A stretch of 64,000 bases of DNA from Bacteroidota bacterium (GCA_018266455.1 JAFEAJ010000024.1:1-64000); one strand, 5' to 3'. Shown: positions 9,964 through 18,065, counted from the first letter of the stretch. Made by a program: numbers and translations. Notes: generated by a model not told the origin, from the letters alone.

Positions 9964-10262
9964 AAAACCTGGAGGCTGGAACAAGGTCTGTTGTTGCCAG
10001 ATGTTAATTTTCTGCTCAGAAGGTCAGCTTAGTAATTTACACAGGTAAAAGATGACTGTTGATTTCCTATGCCACACGTTATGGCGAAGTGAGTTGAAAG
10101 CTCCGGGCGGGAGCTTCTTGATCATTTGCAACTGAACTCTAAATAAATCAGCGGAGAAGATTCGCCATAGTATATAACCGAAAAAAATATGCAGTTTCTT
10201 TTGAAGGTGAATAGCGCGCCCTGAATGATTGAGAAGTGAGACTGGTTTCGAACAAATGCCTG
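9964..10262. other. Intergenic region with one stem-loop
   Basis: No gene is visible in this 299-bp stretch between convergent genes. A stem-loop at 10098-10116 (AAGCTCC, 5-nt loop, GGAGCTT) could help end transcription from either side, but it has no T-run. Confidence 0.45.
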
Positions 10263-10877
10263 TTATACCAGGTTGTGCATTACAGCCTGTTTTACTAAGC
10301 CTGCTGTATTATTTACATTAAATTTTGCCAAGAGGCTTTTTCTATGGGTATTCACTGTGGCCACACTAATAAAAAGTTTTTCAGCTATTTCATTGTTGGT
10401 TAAGCCATCAGCCACTAACGACAAAATTTCTTTTTCGCGACGGGTGATTAGGGGAATACCAGTTTCTTTTTCACGTAATGATTGAGCCGCTTCAAAGCTG
10501 AGATAGGTTTTGCCGGATGTTACCGCAGCGATGGCGCTCATAATTTCTTCCTTTGTGGCATTTTTCAACACATAACCTGATGCGCCGTTTTTCATCATAT
10601 TGCGGATAACAGGTTGCTGATTGAAAGTACTTAGTCCAAGTATAAATATGGCTGGATATTTTTCTTTTACTTCTTTGCACAAATCTATACCACTCATATC
10701 CGGAAGGTTTATATCCATCAGGATGACATCCGGCTGTTGATTTTTCAGAAAGCTCAGGCAGGATGCAGCATTGGTGGCATGGCCCATCCATTCAATATCC
10801 TTTTCGTTTTGCAATAATGAGCGAATACCTTCAATTACCATGTAATGGTCATCCACTATAAATACACTTGTCTTCAT
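10263..10877 (-). CDS. Response regulator, NarL/LuxR family
   Basis: This is the DNA-binding output of a two-component system. The receiver domain (residues 1-120) has the acidic pair near 9-10 (VDDH), the phospho-acceptor Asp near 55 in ILMDINLPDMSG, a Thr/Ser switch in LGLSTF and the Lys in GYVLKNA. The C-terminal LuxR-type helix-turn-helix (about 140-204) contains LTRREKEILSLVADGLTNNEIAEKLFISVATVNTHRKSL in shortened view: LTNNEIAEKLFIS then TVNTHRKSLLAKF. The start codon overlaps the stop of the upstream kinase gene (TAATG), so the pair is translationally coupled. I infer that it binds the 20-bp dyad repeated in front of six downstream transcription units and in front of its own operon. 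Confidence 0.93.
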   Translation of the reverse strand: MKTSVFIVDDHYMVIEGIRSLLQNEKDIEWMGHATNAASCLSFLKNQQPDVILMDINLPDMSGIDLCKEVKEKYPAIFILGLSTFNQQPVIRNMMKNGASGYVLKNATKEEIMSAIAAVTSGKTYLSFEAAQSLREKETGIPLITRREKEILSLVADGLTNNEIAEKLFISVATVNTHRKSLLAKFNVNNTAGLVKQAVMHNLV

Positions 10878-12820
10878 TAAAGAGTTATTTCAATCAATAC
10901 TGATGTTCCTTTATCAATAGTTGAATTTACGTCAATCTTCCCTTTCAAAAACTCAACCCTGTTCTGGATATTGCTCCAGCCTATTCCCGTTGATTTACTT
11001 AATGATTCTTTATCAAAACCTTTCCCGTCATCTTCCACGGTTATGGCTAATAACTTTTCCTGCTCAGCATAATGCAACTGCACCAGTACATTTTTTGCAG
11101 ATGCATGTTTGATGGTATTGTTTACTAATTCCTGTACAATTCTATAAACTGTTACTGCCGTTGTTTGTTCAATAGTTGCCTTATCCATTCCAATGGATTG
11201 ATAACTGATTTGCAATACACCGCTCCGCTCAATATCATTGCAAAATTCTTTCAGCCCGGCATCCAACCCGTACTTAACTAAAATTTCCGGCATCATGTTA
11301 TGAGCTACACGGCGCATTTCTTTAATGGAACTGTCCAGCATGTCCATGCTGCGTTCAAATGCCTGTGCATTGTCAGGCGTCATGATTAAATTTCCTTTCA
11401 TATTGTTTAGTGAAAATTTTATACCGCTTAACATGCCGCCCAGGCCATCGTGCAGGTCTTTGGCAAGCCGGGTGCGTTCCTGTTCTTCACCTTTCAGCAC
11501 TGCTTCGGTGGCGGTGAGCTTTTTTTCCGTTTCCAACTCATCAATTTTTGCCTGCTGTAATTTTTGTTTGTTTTTGTAGTTGCGGTATGTGAGTAAAGAG
11601 ATGATGATTATAGCAGCCACTCCTGCAATGAGAAAATAAATGAGATTGCTTTTTTGTTTCAATTGAGATTGCTGAAGAATAATCTTGGCTTCTTTTTTCT
11701 CCGTTTCATATTTTGTTTCAAATTCGGTAGAAATCCTATGTAAGTTATCGGCATTTACACTATCTCTAAGTGCATCTTCTTTTTCTTCAAATTCATGAGC
11801 TGCTTTTAAATCCTGGCTGGCATAAGAAATATCGGATAGCAGTTTGTATAATTTCAGAGTCTGCTTGCGATTATCACTTTTGATTGAAATGGAAAGTGCA
11901 GAATCTGCATAAGCCTTTGCCAGTGGATAATTCCTTTTTTCTAAATGGTACATGGCTATCCCCTTCAAAGCAATTGCCTCGGTTTCCGTCAAATCCATTT
12001 CTTTGGCAATTAAATGGGCTTTGTCAAAATTCTTTTTGGCTTCTTCCAGCCTTCCAGCCTTTTGATAAATATCTCCAAGATTCAGCAACACAGCAGATTC
12101 TGTATATACGTCGTCAATGTTCCGGCTTATTTGCAATGCTTCTTTAAAATACATTTCAGCAGTATCCAACTTTTTCAGTGATGTATAAACGATTCCAAGA
12201 TTGCTTAAACAATAAGACTGATTTAAAGGATCATTCACTTCTTTGCTAAAAATTTCAACGCCTTTTTTCCCGTATTCAATTGCTTTTTGATACTCAGGAA
12301 TATCAGTATAAATATTTTGAAGATTGCTATATGCAATACCCAGCATTCGCTTGTTTTCCAACTTATCCAAAATGGGTAATGACTGCATGTAATAGTAAAT
12401 TGCCGAATCCTCTTTTGAAATCAAATGATATGAATTGGCCGTATTTAAAGTAGTTTTTGCAATGCTGAGTTCATCATTCAGTTGTCTTGCCAATTGCAGT
12501 GCTTTTTTATTCAGGATAAGCGATGAATCAAACCGACCCTGCATATTCAACACAGCAGTATAATAAGATGCAAATTTTATTTCCCCGGGTTTATAGCCAA
12601 TCTTTTGACTAAGCGCTAAAGACTGATGATAGTATTGCTTGGATGTTTCAGGGGAAAATCGCTCATATTGTTCACCAACATTAAGTAAGAGAATTACCTT
12701 ACTGGTATCTTCATTTGCAGTTTTTAATACCTGCAACATGCTGTCTATTGCCCTATTATCCTGGGCATTGCTGCAATAATAGCTTGAGACAATAAAGAAT
12801 AGTAACAAAATTTTTCTCAT
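10877..12820 (-). CDS. TPR-containing sensor histidine kinase, NarX/HisKA_3 type
   Basis: This is the sensor of the two-component system, presumed to sit in the inner membrane and phosphorylate the adjacent regulator. It has a signal peptide (MRKILLLFFIVSSYYCSNAQ), about 330 residues of tetratricopeptide repeats in the periplasm (repeated patterns such as ALxLSxKIG, NLGxIY and AIxYGxKG), one membrane span (SNLIYFLIAGVAAIIIISLL region) and a coiled-coil linker. A HisKA_3 dimerisation domain has the phospho-acceptor His in LAKDLHDGLGGML, and the C-terminal HATPase_c domain has ELVNNTIKHA (N box) and VEDDGKGFD (G1). This TPR-TM-HisKA_3 layout is common in Bacteroidota. The promoter region, divergent to the regulon, carries a copy of the shared dyad at the regulon spacing, so autoregulation is likely. 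Confidence 0.92.
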   Translation of the reverse strand: MRKILLLFFIVSSYYCSNAQDNRAIDSMLQVLKTANEDTSKVILLLNVGEQYERFSPETSKQYYHQSLALSQKIGYKPGEIKFASYYTAVLNMQGRFDSSLILNKKALQLARQLNDELSIAKTTLNTANSYHLISKEDSAIYYYMQSLPILDKLENKRMLGIAYSNLQNIYTDIPEYQKAIEYGKKGVEIFSKEVNDPLNQSYCLSNLGIVYTSLKKLDTAEMYFKEALQISRNIDDVYTESAVLLNLGDIYQKAGRLEEAKKNFDKAHLIAKEMDLTETEAIALKGIAMYHLEKRNYPLAKAYADSALSISIKSDNRKQTLKLYKLLSDISYASQDLKAAHEFEEKEDALRDSVNADNLHRISTEFETKYETEKKEAKIILQQSQLKQKSNLIYFLIAGVAAIIIISLLTYRNYKNKQKLQQAKIDELETEKKLTATEAVLKGEEQERTRLAKDLHDGLGGMLSGIKFSLNNMKGNLIMTPDNAQAFERSMDMLDSSIKEMRRVAHNMMPEILVKYGLDAGLKEFCNDIERSGVLQISYQSIGMDKATIEQTTAVTVYRIVQELVNNTIKHASAKNVLVQLHYAEQEKLLAITVEDDGKGFDKESLSKSTGIGWSNIQNRVEFLKGKIDVNSTIDKGTSVLIEITL

Positions 12821-12848
12821 TCTCTAATATACATTTTTCCAACTACTG

Positions 12849-12897
12849 CAAATAAAAATGATTAAAGATTGCCATCCACTCATCTTTTTTAATGATT
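12849..12897 (-). promoter_or_regulatory. Regulon dyad and -7 box facing the kinase gene
   Basis: Read on the minus strand, a degenerate copy of the shared dyad (12897 to 12878, AATCATTAAAAAAGATGAGT) is followed after exactly 21 nt by TTTATTTG (12856-12849), a near-match to the -7 consensus. The expected transcript would start about 24 nt before the kinase ATG. Spacing is identical to that of the six plus-strand copies, which suggests that the response regulator controls its own operon. The same dyad could alternatively serve as a second site for the plus-strand promoter 40 bp away. Confidence 0.6.
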
Positions 12898-12917
12898 TTT
12901 TTCGCCAGCCAATAAAA

Positions 12918-12967
12918 AATCATCTTTTTTTATGATTGCCTGCATTTGACGATCCGGCTACTTTTAC
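12918..12967 (+). promoter_or_regulatory. Regulon promoter 1 (dyad plus TACTTTTAC)
   Basis: The 20-mer AATCATCTTTTTTTATGATT (12918-12937) has one mismatch to the consensus. It is followed by G and, after 21 nt in all, by TACTTTTAC (12959-12967), a variant of the -7 element. The start codon of the Hcp-like gene lies 19 nt further on. Confidence 0.8.
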
Positions 12968-12986
12968 TTCTTAAACTTTATAAATA

Positions 12987-13640
12987 ATGAAAGCAACCTT
13001 TCTTTTCCTGGCAGCAATAATCAGCACAAGCCTTTTTGCACAGACACCTGGCGGCATTTACGCAAGCATTACGAAAGCAGACGGAAGCAATATTAAAGGT
13101 ACTTCGGTTGACTATATGTACGAAAACCTCTTTGTCGTAAAAAGTATATCCGGCGGGGCAGACAATACCGCTACTGTTGAACTGGATGTCCCCACCAGTG
13201 GTTACACCGCTACATTTCGTGACATGGTAAACACAAGTCCTGTGCAGGTTAAACCTGCGGCAATAAAACCACTTAACACCAAAACTGTTATGCCAACGGG
13301 TACTGAAATAAAAGCTATACCTAAAGGAACAATAGCCATTCCGACACAATCAGCCTTCCCCATTTCAAGAATAGAGATTTGTGTAACAGTAAAAAGAAAT
13401 GGTGGCAGCAATACACCGTTTATTAACCGAATGATCATTTTAGAAGATGTAACAGTAGAAAACTGTTCAGAAAATATTGCAGATGGAACCACCAAAATAA
13501 AATTCAAAGCTGCCCGTATTGGTTGGGTGTACGTAAACAGGGACGGTGGATGGAAAGTATCTTCAATCAATAAATCAGGATGGGATACAACAGCAGGAGC
13601 TGCATGGGCGAATTTCCAACCAGTACAAAAAATTTTTTGA
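12987..13640 (+). CDS. Secreted Hcp-like (T6SS tube fold) protein
   Basis: The N-terminus MKATFLFLAAIISTSLFAQ is a signal peptide. The mature protein opens with GGIYASITKADGSNIKG and its C-terminal half reads ISRIEICVTVKRNGG, MIILEDVTVENC, TKIKFKAARIGWVYV and SGWDTTAGAAW. This order resembles the Hcp1 family (PF05638): a strand with ILEDV, then the KIxFxxxxIxWxY strand and the terminal GWD motif. Hcp proteins normally lack signal peptides, and no other T6SS gene is nearby, so this is more likely an Hcp-fold protein used outside a canonical T6SS. It is the first gene of regulon unit 1, 26 bp before an M48 protease gene. Recognition is by pattern only and moderate. Confidence 0.55.
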   Translation: MKATFLFLAAIISTSLFAQTPGGIYASITKADGSNIKGTSVDYMYENLFVVKSISGGADNTATVELDVPTSGYTATFRDMVNTSPVQVKPAAIKPLNTKTVMPTGTEIKAIPKGTIAIPTQSAFPISRIEICVTVKRNGGSNTPFINRMIILEDVTVENCSENIADGTTKIKFKAARIGWVYVNRDGGWKVSSINKSGWDTTAGAAWANFQPVQKIF

Positions 13641-13666
13641 TTTCTTTTTTCTAAGATTTAAACTAA

Positions 13667-14476
13667 ATGAAAATACGCATTCCCGTTTTAATAGTATTGC
13701 TTGCATTGATTTTTGTTAGTTGCAAAACCGTACCCGTTACCGGCCGCAAGCAAATCAATTTAGTGCCTAATGCGCTCATCACTTCTCTTGCATTTACTGA
13801 ATACGATTCGGTAGTAGCACATAGCGCCACGCTTACTCAATCAGATGAACGGGCGCAAATGGTAACAAGAGTAGGAACAAAAATTCAGCATGCTGTAGAA
13901 AGCTATTTGCGACAAAACAACATGAGCAATGAATTGAAAAATTTTAAATGGGATTATAATACCATTGATGATAAAACAGTGAATGCCTGGTGTATGCCCG
14001 GCGGCAAGGTGGTTGTTTATACCGGCCTGTTGCCTTATACACAAAACGAAAATGCGTTGGCCGTAGTAATGGGCCATGAAATAGCACACGCCATTGCACG
14101 GCATGGAAATGAACGCATGAGCCAGGGGTTACTCATCAATCTTGGCGGGTTGGTATTGCAGGAAGCATTGAAGGAAAAGAAACAGGAAACACAGGCGTTG
14201 TTTTTAGGGTTGTATATGATAGGTTCCAACCTGGCGCTGGCATTGCCCAACAGCCGTATGCAAGAGAGCGAAGCAGATAAGCTGGGATTGATATTTGCCG
14301 CTATGGCGGGTTATAATCCGGATGAAGCCATCCCTTTCTGGAAGCGAATGAGTGCTGGAAATAAAAATAAAACACCGGAATTTTTATCCACGCATCCATC
14401 GGATGAAACAAGGATAAAGAAGTTGTCGGTATTGATTCCGGAGATAAAGAGTAAATATTACCTGGTGATTCAATAA
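13667..14476 (+). CDS. M48 family zinc metallopeptidase lipoprotein, regulon copy
   Basis: This is a periplasmic lipid-anchored zinc protease. The signal MKIRIPVLIVLLALIFVSC ends in a lipobox (FVSC). HEIAHAIARHG carries His 137, Glu 138 and His 141, and the third ligand Glu is in MQESEADKLGLIFAAMAGYNP. NAWCMPGGKVVVYTGLL is conserved. It is clearly paralogous to the protein at 9157, sharing these motifs and the surrounding sequence. It has no own promoter of the regulon type and sits 26 bp after the Hcp-like gene, so it is co-transcribed from promoter 1. I infer a role in processing or quality control of the exported regulon proteins, possibly including the pore-forming protein encoded next. 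Confidence 0.92.
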   Translation: MKIRIPVLIVLLALIFVSCKTVPVTGRKQINLVPNALITSLAFTEYDSVVAHSATLTQSDERAQMVTRVGTKIQHAVESYLRQNNMSNELKNFKWDYNTIDDKTVNAWCMPGGKVVVYTGLLPYTQNENALAVVMGHEIAHAIARHGNERMSQGLLINLGGLVLQEALKEKKQETQALFLGLYMIGSNLALALPNSRMQESEADKLGLIFAAMAGYNPDEAIPFWKRMSAGNKNKTPEFLSTHPSDETRIKKLSVLIPEIKSKYYLVIQ

Positions 14477-14519
14477 TGTGAATCCGTTGAGATGGTTAAA
14501 ATGAATATTCCTGATCATA

Positions 14520-14549
14520 CATAGCCCTCGGTTTAAACCGAGGGCTATG
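14520..14549. repeat. 30-bp perfect palindrome, copy 1
   Basis: The left arm CATAGCCCTCGGTTT is exactly complementary to the right arm AAACCGAGGGCTATG. It lies between an M48 gene and regulon promoter 2 and may act as a bidirectional terminator or a REP-like mobile palindrome. Two related copies are at 17979 and 22823, also just upstream of regulon units or remnants. Confidence 0.85.
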
Positions 14550-14559
14550 ATTTATAAAA

Positions 14560-14609
14560 AATCATCTTTTTTAATGATTGTCCAGCCCTGGCTTCAAAAT
14601 TACTTTTAC
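14560..14609 (+). promoter_or_regulatory. Regulon promoter 2 (consensus dyad plus TACTTTTAC)
   Basis: AATCATCTTTTTTAATGATT (14560-14579) is a perfect consensus copy. After 21 nt comes TACTTTTAC (14601-14609). The start codon of the cytolysin-like gene is 12 nt downstream. Confidence 0.85.
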
Positions 14610-14621
14610 AAAAAAATACAA

Positions 14622-16304
14622 ATGAAAACAATCAGCTTTTTCTTACTCTTTGCTTCTATCAGTTATTCCGGCTTAGCTCAAAAAAAACCAATCAGTACCG
14701 GTTTCCCTCCACCTAAGAATACAAAAGTGCTAATCAACAACGAAAGCAAAATACAGCGAATGCAAGAGTTTTCTGCTTCATTCGCACCTGCTGCCGTTGT
14801 ACGGAATGTAAATGGGGTAAACGTTAAGTACGTTGCAGTAAAAAACCCGGCCAGCACCAATAATGTTTCCATCAATACTCAGCCACTTCAAAGCCAAAAT
14901 AGTAATGGATTTCTTTGTACTACTACCCGTGAATCTGTTAGCGCCAGCAGTACCAGTTTCATGAGCATCAACATGAGTGGGCAGGGTATTTACCCGGGGG
15001 CTATTTATAGTTACAACGATTTCATGATGGGGAATACCACCAAACCGATTGGCGAAGGAAAAAGAAACCCGATTACACTTACTACCGATAACAACAATAC
15101 ATCGGGAGAAGTGAGTATGCTGGTGGCTAACTTAAATCCATCTGAAGCCAACATCAATACAGCGAAACAAAATATTGTAAAAAATTTTTCAACCACGGCC
15201 ACAGCAGCAAACATGCAATACCAGTATAACTACACAGAAAGTGCGGTTGCACAGGCCATGGCAACTTCAGGGGGCGGCTCAATTCTTGGCTTCACAATAG
15301 GGGCAGGTTTGTCAACAAATAAAGAAGACCACCATTTGTATATCATGTACGATTATATCATCCCGATGTACACGGTTTCTACTTCTATTCCTACTTCGGG
15401 TTTCTTCACAGACGCAATTCTTGAAAAATCACCTGACCTGGTATGGATGAGTAGCGTTACCTATGGCACCCGCATCCTGGCAAACATTCGTATTGATGAG
15501 AACAGCCTTATAAACTCCGATTTCTCAAATTTTAAATATGGGGATAAGCAAAATAATTCGTTGAATTTTGACCTTGAAAAATTAAATCAGAATAAGAATA
15601 TAAAATACACTATCAATACTTACGTAGTAGGCACTGATGTTAAGGCACTGATCAATGCCACTTCTGTGACCGACTTAAATAATTTTATCAATTCTGTACT
15701 TTCGCATTTATCCAACCAAACTGCTAAACCAATTAGCTATACGCTTGCAAGTATGGCCGGTGATGTAATAGGAATACAAAGCAACACGGATGAATATGTG
15801 GTTAGTAATTGCGTAAAACAAAATTCATCTTTCAAATTACAATCTGCCGATGTGGAGATTTGGACCGGGAGAGATAATAAGGTAGCCGGTTCTAAAGCTA
15901 CTGTTGAGTTATATACTAATTCCAGCAATCCCAATGTATCTCCACTTAATGGCCGTTTTGTAGGTTCAACCATGTCCAATGCCGAATTTGCGATGGGGAA
16001 AGGCGCCAACTTAAGGATATCACCTGATCCTAATAAAAACATGGGACTGCTTTCAGAGTTTCAGTCGGGATTAAACAGGCTGGATGTATTCTTTGACCCT
16101 AAACAACCCGATCTTATACTGGATGAATGGGACGTAGCCACCGTAAAAATAAAATTAAATTTTGTGGACATAAACGGTGGACAATACAGCCCGGAATATT
16201 CATTTGAAATGAACAATGCAAAAGCACACCTGATGAAAAATAAGCAACGCCTCAGCTGTTATTTTGATGCAAGCTTCAAACCAACTACATCTGTACAGCC
16301 ATAA
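14622..16304 (+). CDS. Cholesterol-dependent-cytolysin-like (CDCL) secreted pore-forming protein
   Basis: This protein probably oligomerises on a membrane and inserts a beta-barrel pore. After a signal peptide (MKTISFFLLFASISYSGLAQ; the start at 14622 was chosen because it begins this peptide), collinear matches to the thiol-activated cytolysin core are visible: GIYPGAIYSYNDFM (about 122-135; CDC RLYPGALL), NMQYQYNYTESAVAQAM (197-213; CDC RMQYEKITAHSMEQL), YIIPMYTVSTSIPTSGFF (245-262; CDC KQIYYTVSVDAVKNPGDVF), SSVTYGTRILANI (277-289; CDC SSVAYGRQVYLKL) and KPISYTLASMAGD (369-381; CDC LPISYTTSFLRDN). The last 165 residues differ: there is no Trp-rich undecapeptide (ECTGLAWEWWR in CDCs), so cholesterol binding is not expected. 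The hinge Gly pair appears as VVGTD. Such CDC-like proteins are known in Bacteroidota. It is a single gene under regulon promoter 2. Confidence 0.82.
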   Translation: MKTISFFLLFASISYSGLAQKKPISTGFPPPKNTKVLINNESKIQRMQEFSASFAPAAVVRNVNGVNVKYVAVKNPASTNNVSINTQPLQSQNSNGFLCTTTRESVSASSTSFMSINMSGQGIYPGAIYSYNDFMMGNTTKPIGEGKRNPITLTTDNNNTSGEVSMLVANLNPSEANINTAKQNIVKNFSTTATAANMQYQYNYTESAVAQAMATSGGGSILGFTIGAGLSTNKEDHHLYIMYDYIIPMYTVSTSIPTSGFFTDAILEKSPDLVWMSSVTYGTRILANIRIDENSLINSDFSNFKYGDKQNNSLNFDLEKLNQNKNIKYTINTYVVGTDVKALINATSVTDLNNFINSVLSHLSNQTAKPISYTLASMAGDVIGIQSNTDEYVVSNCVKQNSSFKLQSADVEIWTGRDNKVAGSKATVELYTNSSNPNVSPLNGRFVGSTMSNAEFAMGKGANLRISPDPNKNMGLLSEFQSGLNRLDVFFDPKQPDLILDEWDVATVKIKLNFVDINGGQYSPEYSFEMNNAKAHLMKNKQRLSCYFDASFKPTTSVQP

Positions 16305-16359
16305 ACAATTCAGGATGTGTATAGCGGAAGAATCCTGAATCAACTTTTAAGCATTAAAA

Positions 16360-16409
16360 ATTCATCTTTTTTAATGATTGTATCCGCCAATGCAGCCATC
16401 TACTTTTAC
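16360..16409 (+). promoter_or_regulatory. Regulon promoter 3 (dyad plus TACTTTTAC)
   Basis: ATTCATCTTTTTTAATGATT (16360-16379), one mismatch, is followed after 21 nt by TACTTTTAC (16401-16409). The start codon of the propeller-like lipoprotein lies 27 nt downstream. Confidence 0.8.
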
Positions 16410-16436
16410 ACATCAATCGCTTTTAAAAAAATTTGT

Positions 16437-17768
16437 ATGAAATCAAACTACAGTCTTTTTAGAATACTAAGTGGCATTGCATTCACTATTCTACTTTTTA
16501 CCTTTTATTCCTGTAAAAAAGAAAGTGTTAAGCCAGTTGATAATACACCACCAAAGGATACTACCCTTAAAGTAACATCATTGTCTAATACAACCCTGCA
16601 TTATGGCGATACCCTTACCATTAACGGGAATAATTTTTCTACAACAACTACAAATAATTCCGTTACAATTAATGGTATATCAGCTACCGTGCAATCAGCC
16701 ACTGCTACTGCGCTAAAAGTAATTGTACCTGCAGTGGGCGCCACCAGTGGGGAATTGAGAGTAATAACGGGCAACCAGTCTGCAACCGGCGGCAACATTA
16801 CCTATGTGCCCGATGTATTTGTAGCCGGCTCACAAAATAATGGCGCTTATGCATTAGCTACTTATTGGAAAAACAACACTGCGATTAAATTGAGCGCCCA
16901 GGAGTCTGGATTGACCTCAATTTTTATAAATGGCAGTGACGTGTATGCGGCGGGTAGCGAAAGAATAAATAATGTACGGTTAGCCAAATACTGGAAAAAT
17001 GGAACTATAACCACTCTCGGCATCGGTGAATCTGCTGCCAATAGTATATCCGTTAATGGCAACGATGTACATGTAGGCGGTTGGGAAATCATCAATGGGT
17101 TTGACCTTCCACGATACTGGAAAAACGGGACCGGAACAACCATATCTGTTTTGGATCCAATCATAACACAAACCGTAACCGGCAATGGCTCATGCAATGG
17201 CATTTATGTAAATACCAACAATGTATATGCTGTGGGAAGCTACCGCAACTCACAGGGAAGATTTTCACCCTGGATAAGTACAAACGGCGCAGTACCGGCA
17301 AATACTATTCCCAATAATGATAAACATTGTTTTGCCAATGCTGTATTTGTAAATGGAACCGATACGTTTGTGGTAGGGAACCAAAACAATACTACATCCG
17401 GATTGGCAATGGCTACTATTTGGAAAAACGGAATTGCCACAACACTCACTACAGGTGATGGTTCGGTGGGTGTTGCTACATCTGTTTTCGTTGTGGGAAG
17501 CGATGTGTATGTGGCAGGGTATGAACAGGAAGATTATGCTCATGGTGGCCCTTCTTATGCTAAATACTGGAAAAACGGAGTAGCGGTAAAATTATCAACG
17601 ACATCTTCGTCTGCTACTGGTATCACTGTTTTTGGAAATGATGTGTATGTATCAGGATGGGAAAGCAATGGAACCAATAATGTGGCTAAATACTGGAAAA
17701 ACGGGGTGGCTGTTAATTTAGGTGACCCTTTATATAATTCTTCAGGTAATGCAATTGTGGTGCGATAA
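16437..17768 (+). CDS. TIG-domain lipoprotein with seven YWKNG repeats (propeller-like)
   Basis: The start at 16437 gives a lipoprotein signal ending FTFYSC, with Cys near residue 26, so the mature protein is membrane-anchored and probably surface exposed. Residues about 44-125 form an IPT/TIG immunoglobulin-like domain (HYGDTLTINGNNFS, then NSVTINGISATVQSAT). The rest consists of seven repeats of about 42-52 residues with the pattern V-Y-V-A-G ... YWKNG ... VNGND; variants include TYWKNN, KYWKNG, RYWKNG and TIWKNG. Seven such units suggest a seven-bladed beta-propeller used for binding. The partner is unknown. The gene is alone under regulon promoter 3; the relic end of another gene follows directly. 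Confidence 0.75.
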   Translation: MKSNYSLFRILSGIAFTILLFTFYSCKKESVKPVDNTPPKDTTLKVTSLSNTTLHYGDTLTINGNNFSTTTTNNSVTINGISATVQSATATALKVIVPAVGATSGELRVITGNQSATGGNITYVPDVFVAGSQNNGAYALATYWKNNTAIKLSAQESGLTSIFINGSDVYAAGSERINNVRLAKYWKNGTITTLGIGESAANSISVNGNDVHVGGWEIINGFDLPRYWKNGTGTTISVLDPIITQTVTGNGSCNGIYVNTNNVYAVGSYRNSQGRFSPWISTNGAVPANTIPNNDKHCFANAVFVNGTDTFVVGNQNNTTSGLAMATIWKNGIATTLTTGDGSVGVATSVFVVGSDVYVAGYEQEDYAHGGPSYAKYWKNGVAVKLSTTSSSATGITVFGNDVYVSGWESNGTNNVAKYWKNGVAVNLGDPLYNSSGNAIVVR

Positions 17769-17770
17769 AG

Positions 17771-17947
17771 AAGAATGAATACTATCCCGTTGATTTAACT
17801 GTGAAAGGAGAAGTCGGTGCAGAATTAAACGGCCCGATGGGCGGTAGTGCAGTGGTTGCTTTGGGTTCTATGGAATTAAGCGTATCATCAGGTTTCAATG
17901 CGGCAGGGCCATCCATACCGGGTTTTGGAAGTGAATTTTTGAAATAG
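17771..17947 (+). pseudogene. Relic 3' end of a secreted-protein gene
   Basis: Directly after the propeller-like gene, in a different frame, about 58 codons read LTVKGEVGAELNG, GSAVVALGSMELSVSSG and PSIPGFGSEFLK before a TAG stop. It has no start, and its Gly/Ala/Ser/Val-rich composition resembles the C-terminal domain of the 718-residue protein at 22979 (SAKAGVGVDIEI, GVEGRVSLNTGSG). It is best read as the tail of a lost paralogue. Confidence 0.55.
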
Positions 17948-17978
17948 AGAATGCAAAATATTTTCTGGTGGTTATAGG

Positions 17979-18007
17979 CATAGCCTCCGATTAAACCCGC
18001 AGGTTAT
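17979..18007. repeat. Degenerate copy of the 30-bp palindrome
   Basis: CATAGCCTCCGATTAAACCC followed by GCAGGTTAT retains the CATAGCC start, the TTAAAC centre and the GGTTAT end of the palindromes at 14520 and 22823, but with several mismatches. It lies after the relic gene end. Confidence 0.5.
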
Positions 18008-18065
18008 TTTTTATTTAAAAAATCCAGTTTAAAGAAACGGGTAATAAATGTGGATGCCGGAAATG

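Noticed and set aside
10098..10116. A stem-loop as a strong terminator for the response regulator gene
   Set aside because: It has a good stem but no T-run on either strand, and lies 147 bp past the stop codon.
12855..12870. AAAAATGATTAAAGATT as a further regulon dyad copy
   Set aside because: It has only one recognisable half-site and no second arm or correctly spaced -7 box.
12987..13640. A type VI secretion system
   Set aside because: Only an Hcp-like protein with a signal peptide is present; no sheath, baseplate, VgrG or ClpV gene is visible.
14622..16304. A classic cholesterol-binding cytolysin
   Set aside because: The C-terminal region has no undecapeptide or Trp-rich loop, so only a CDC-like call is made.
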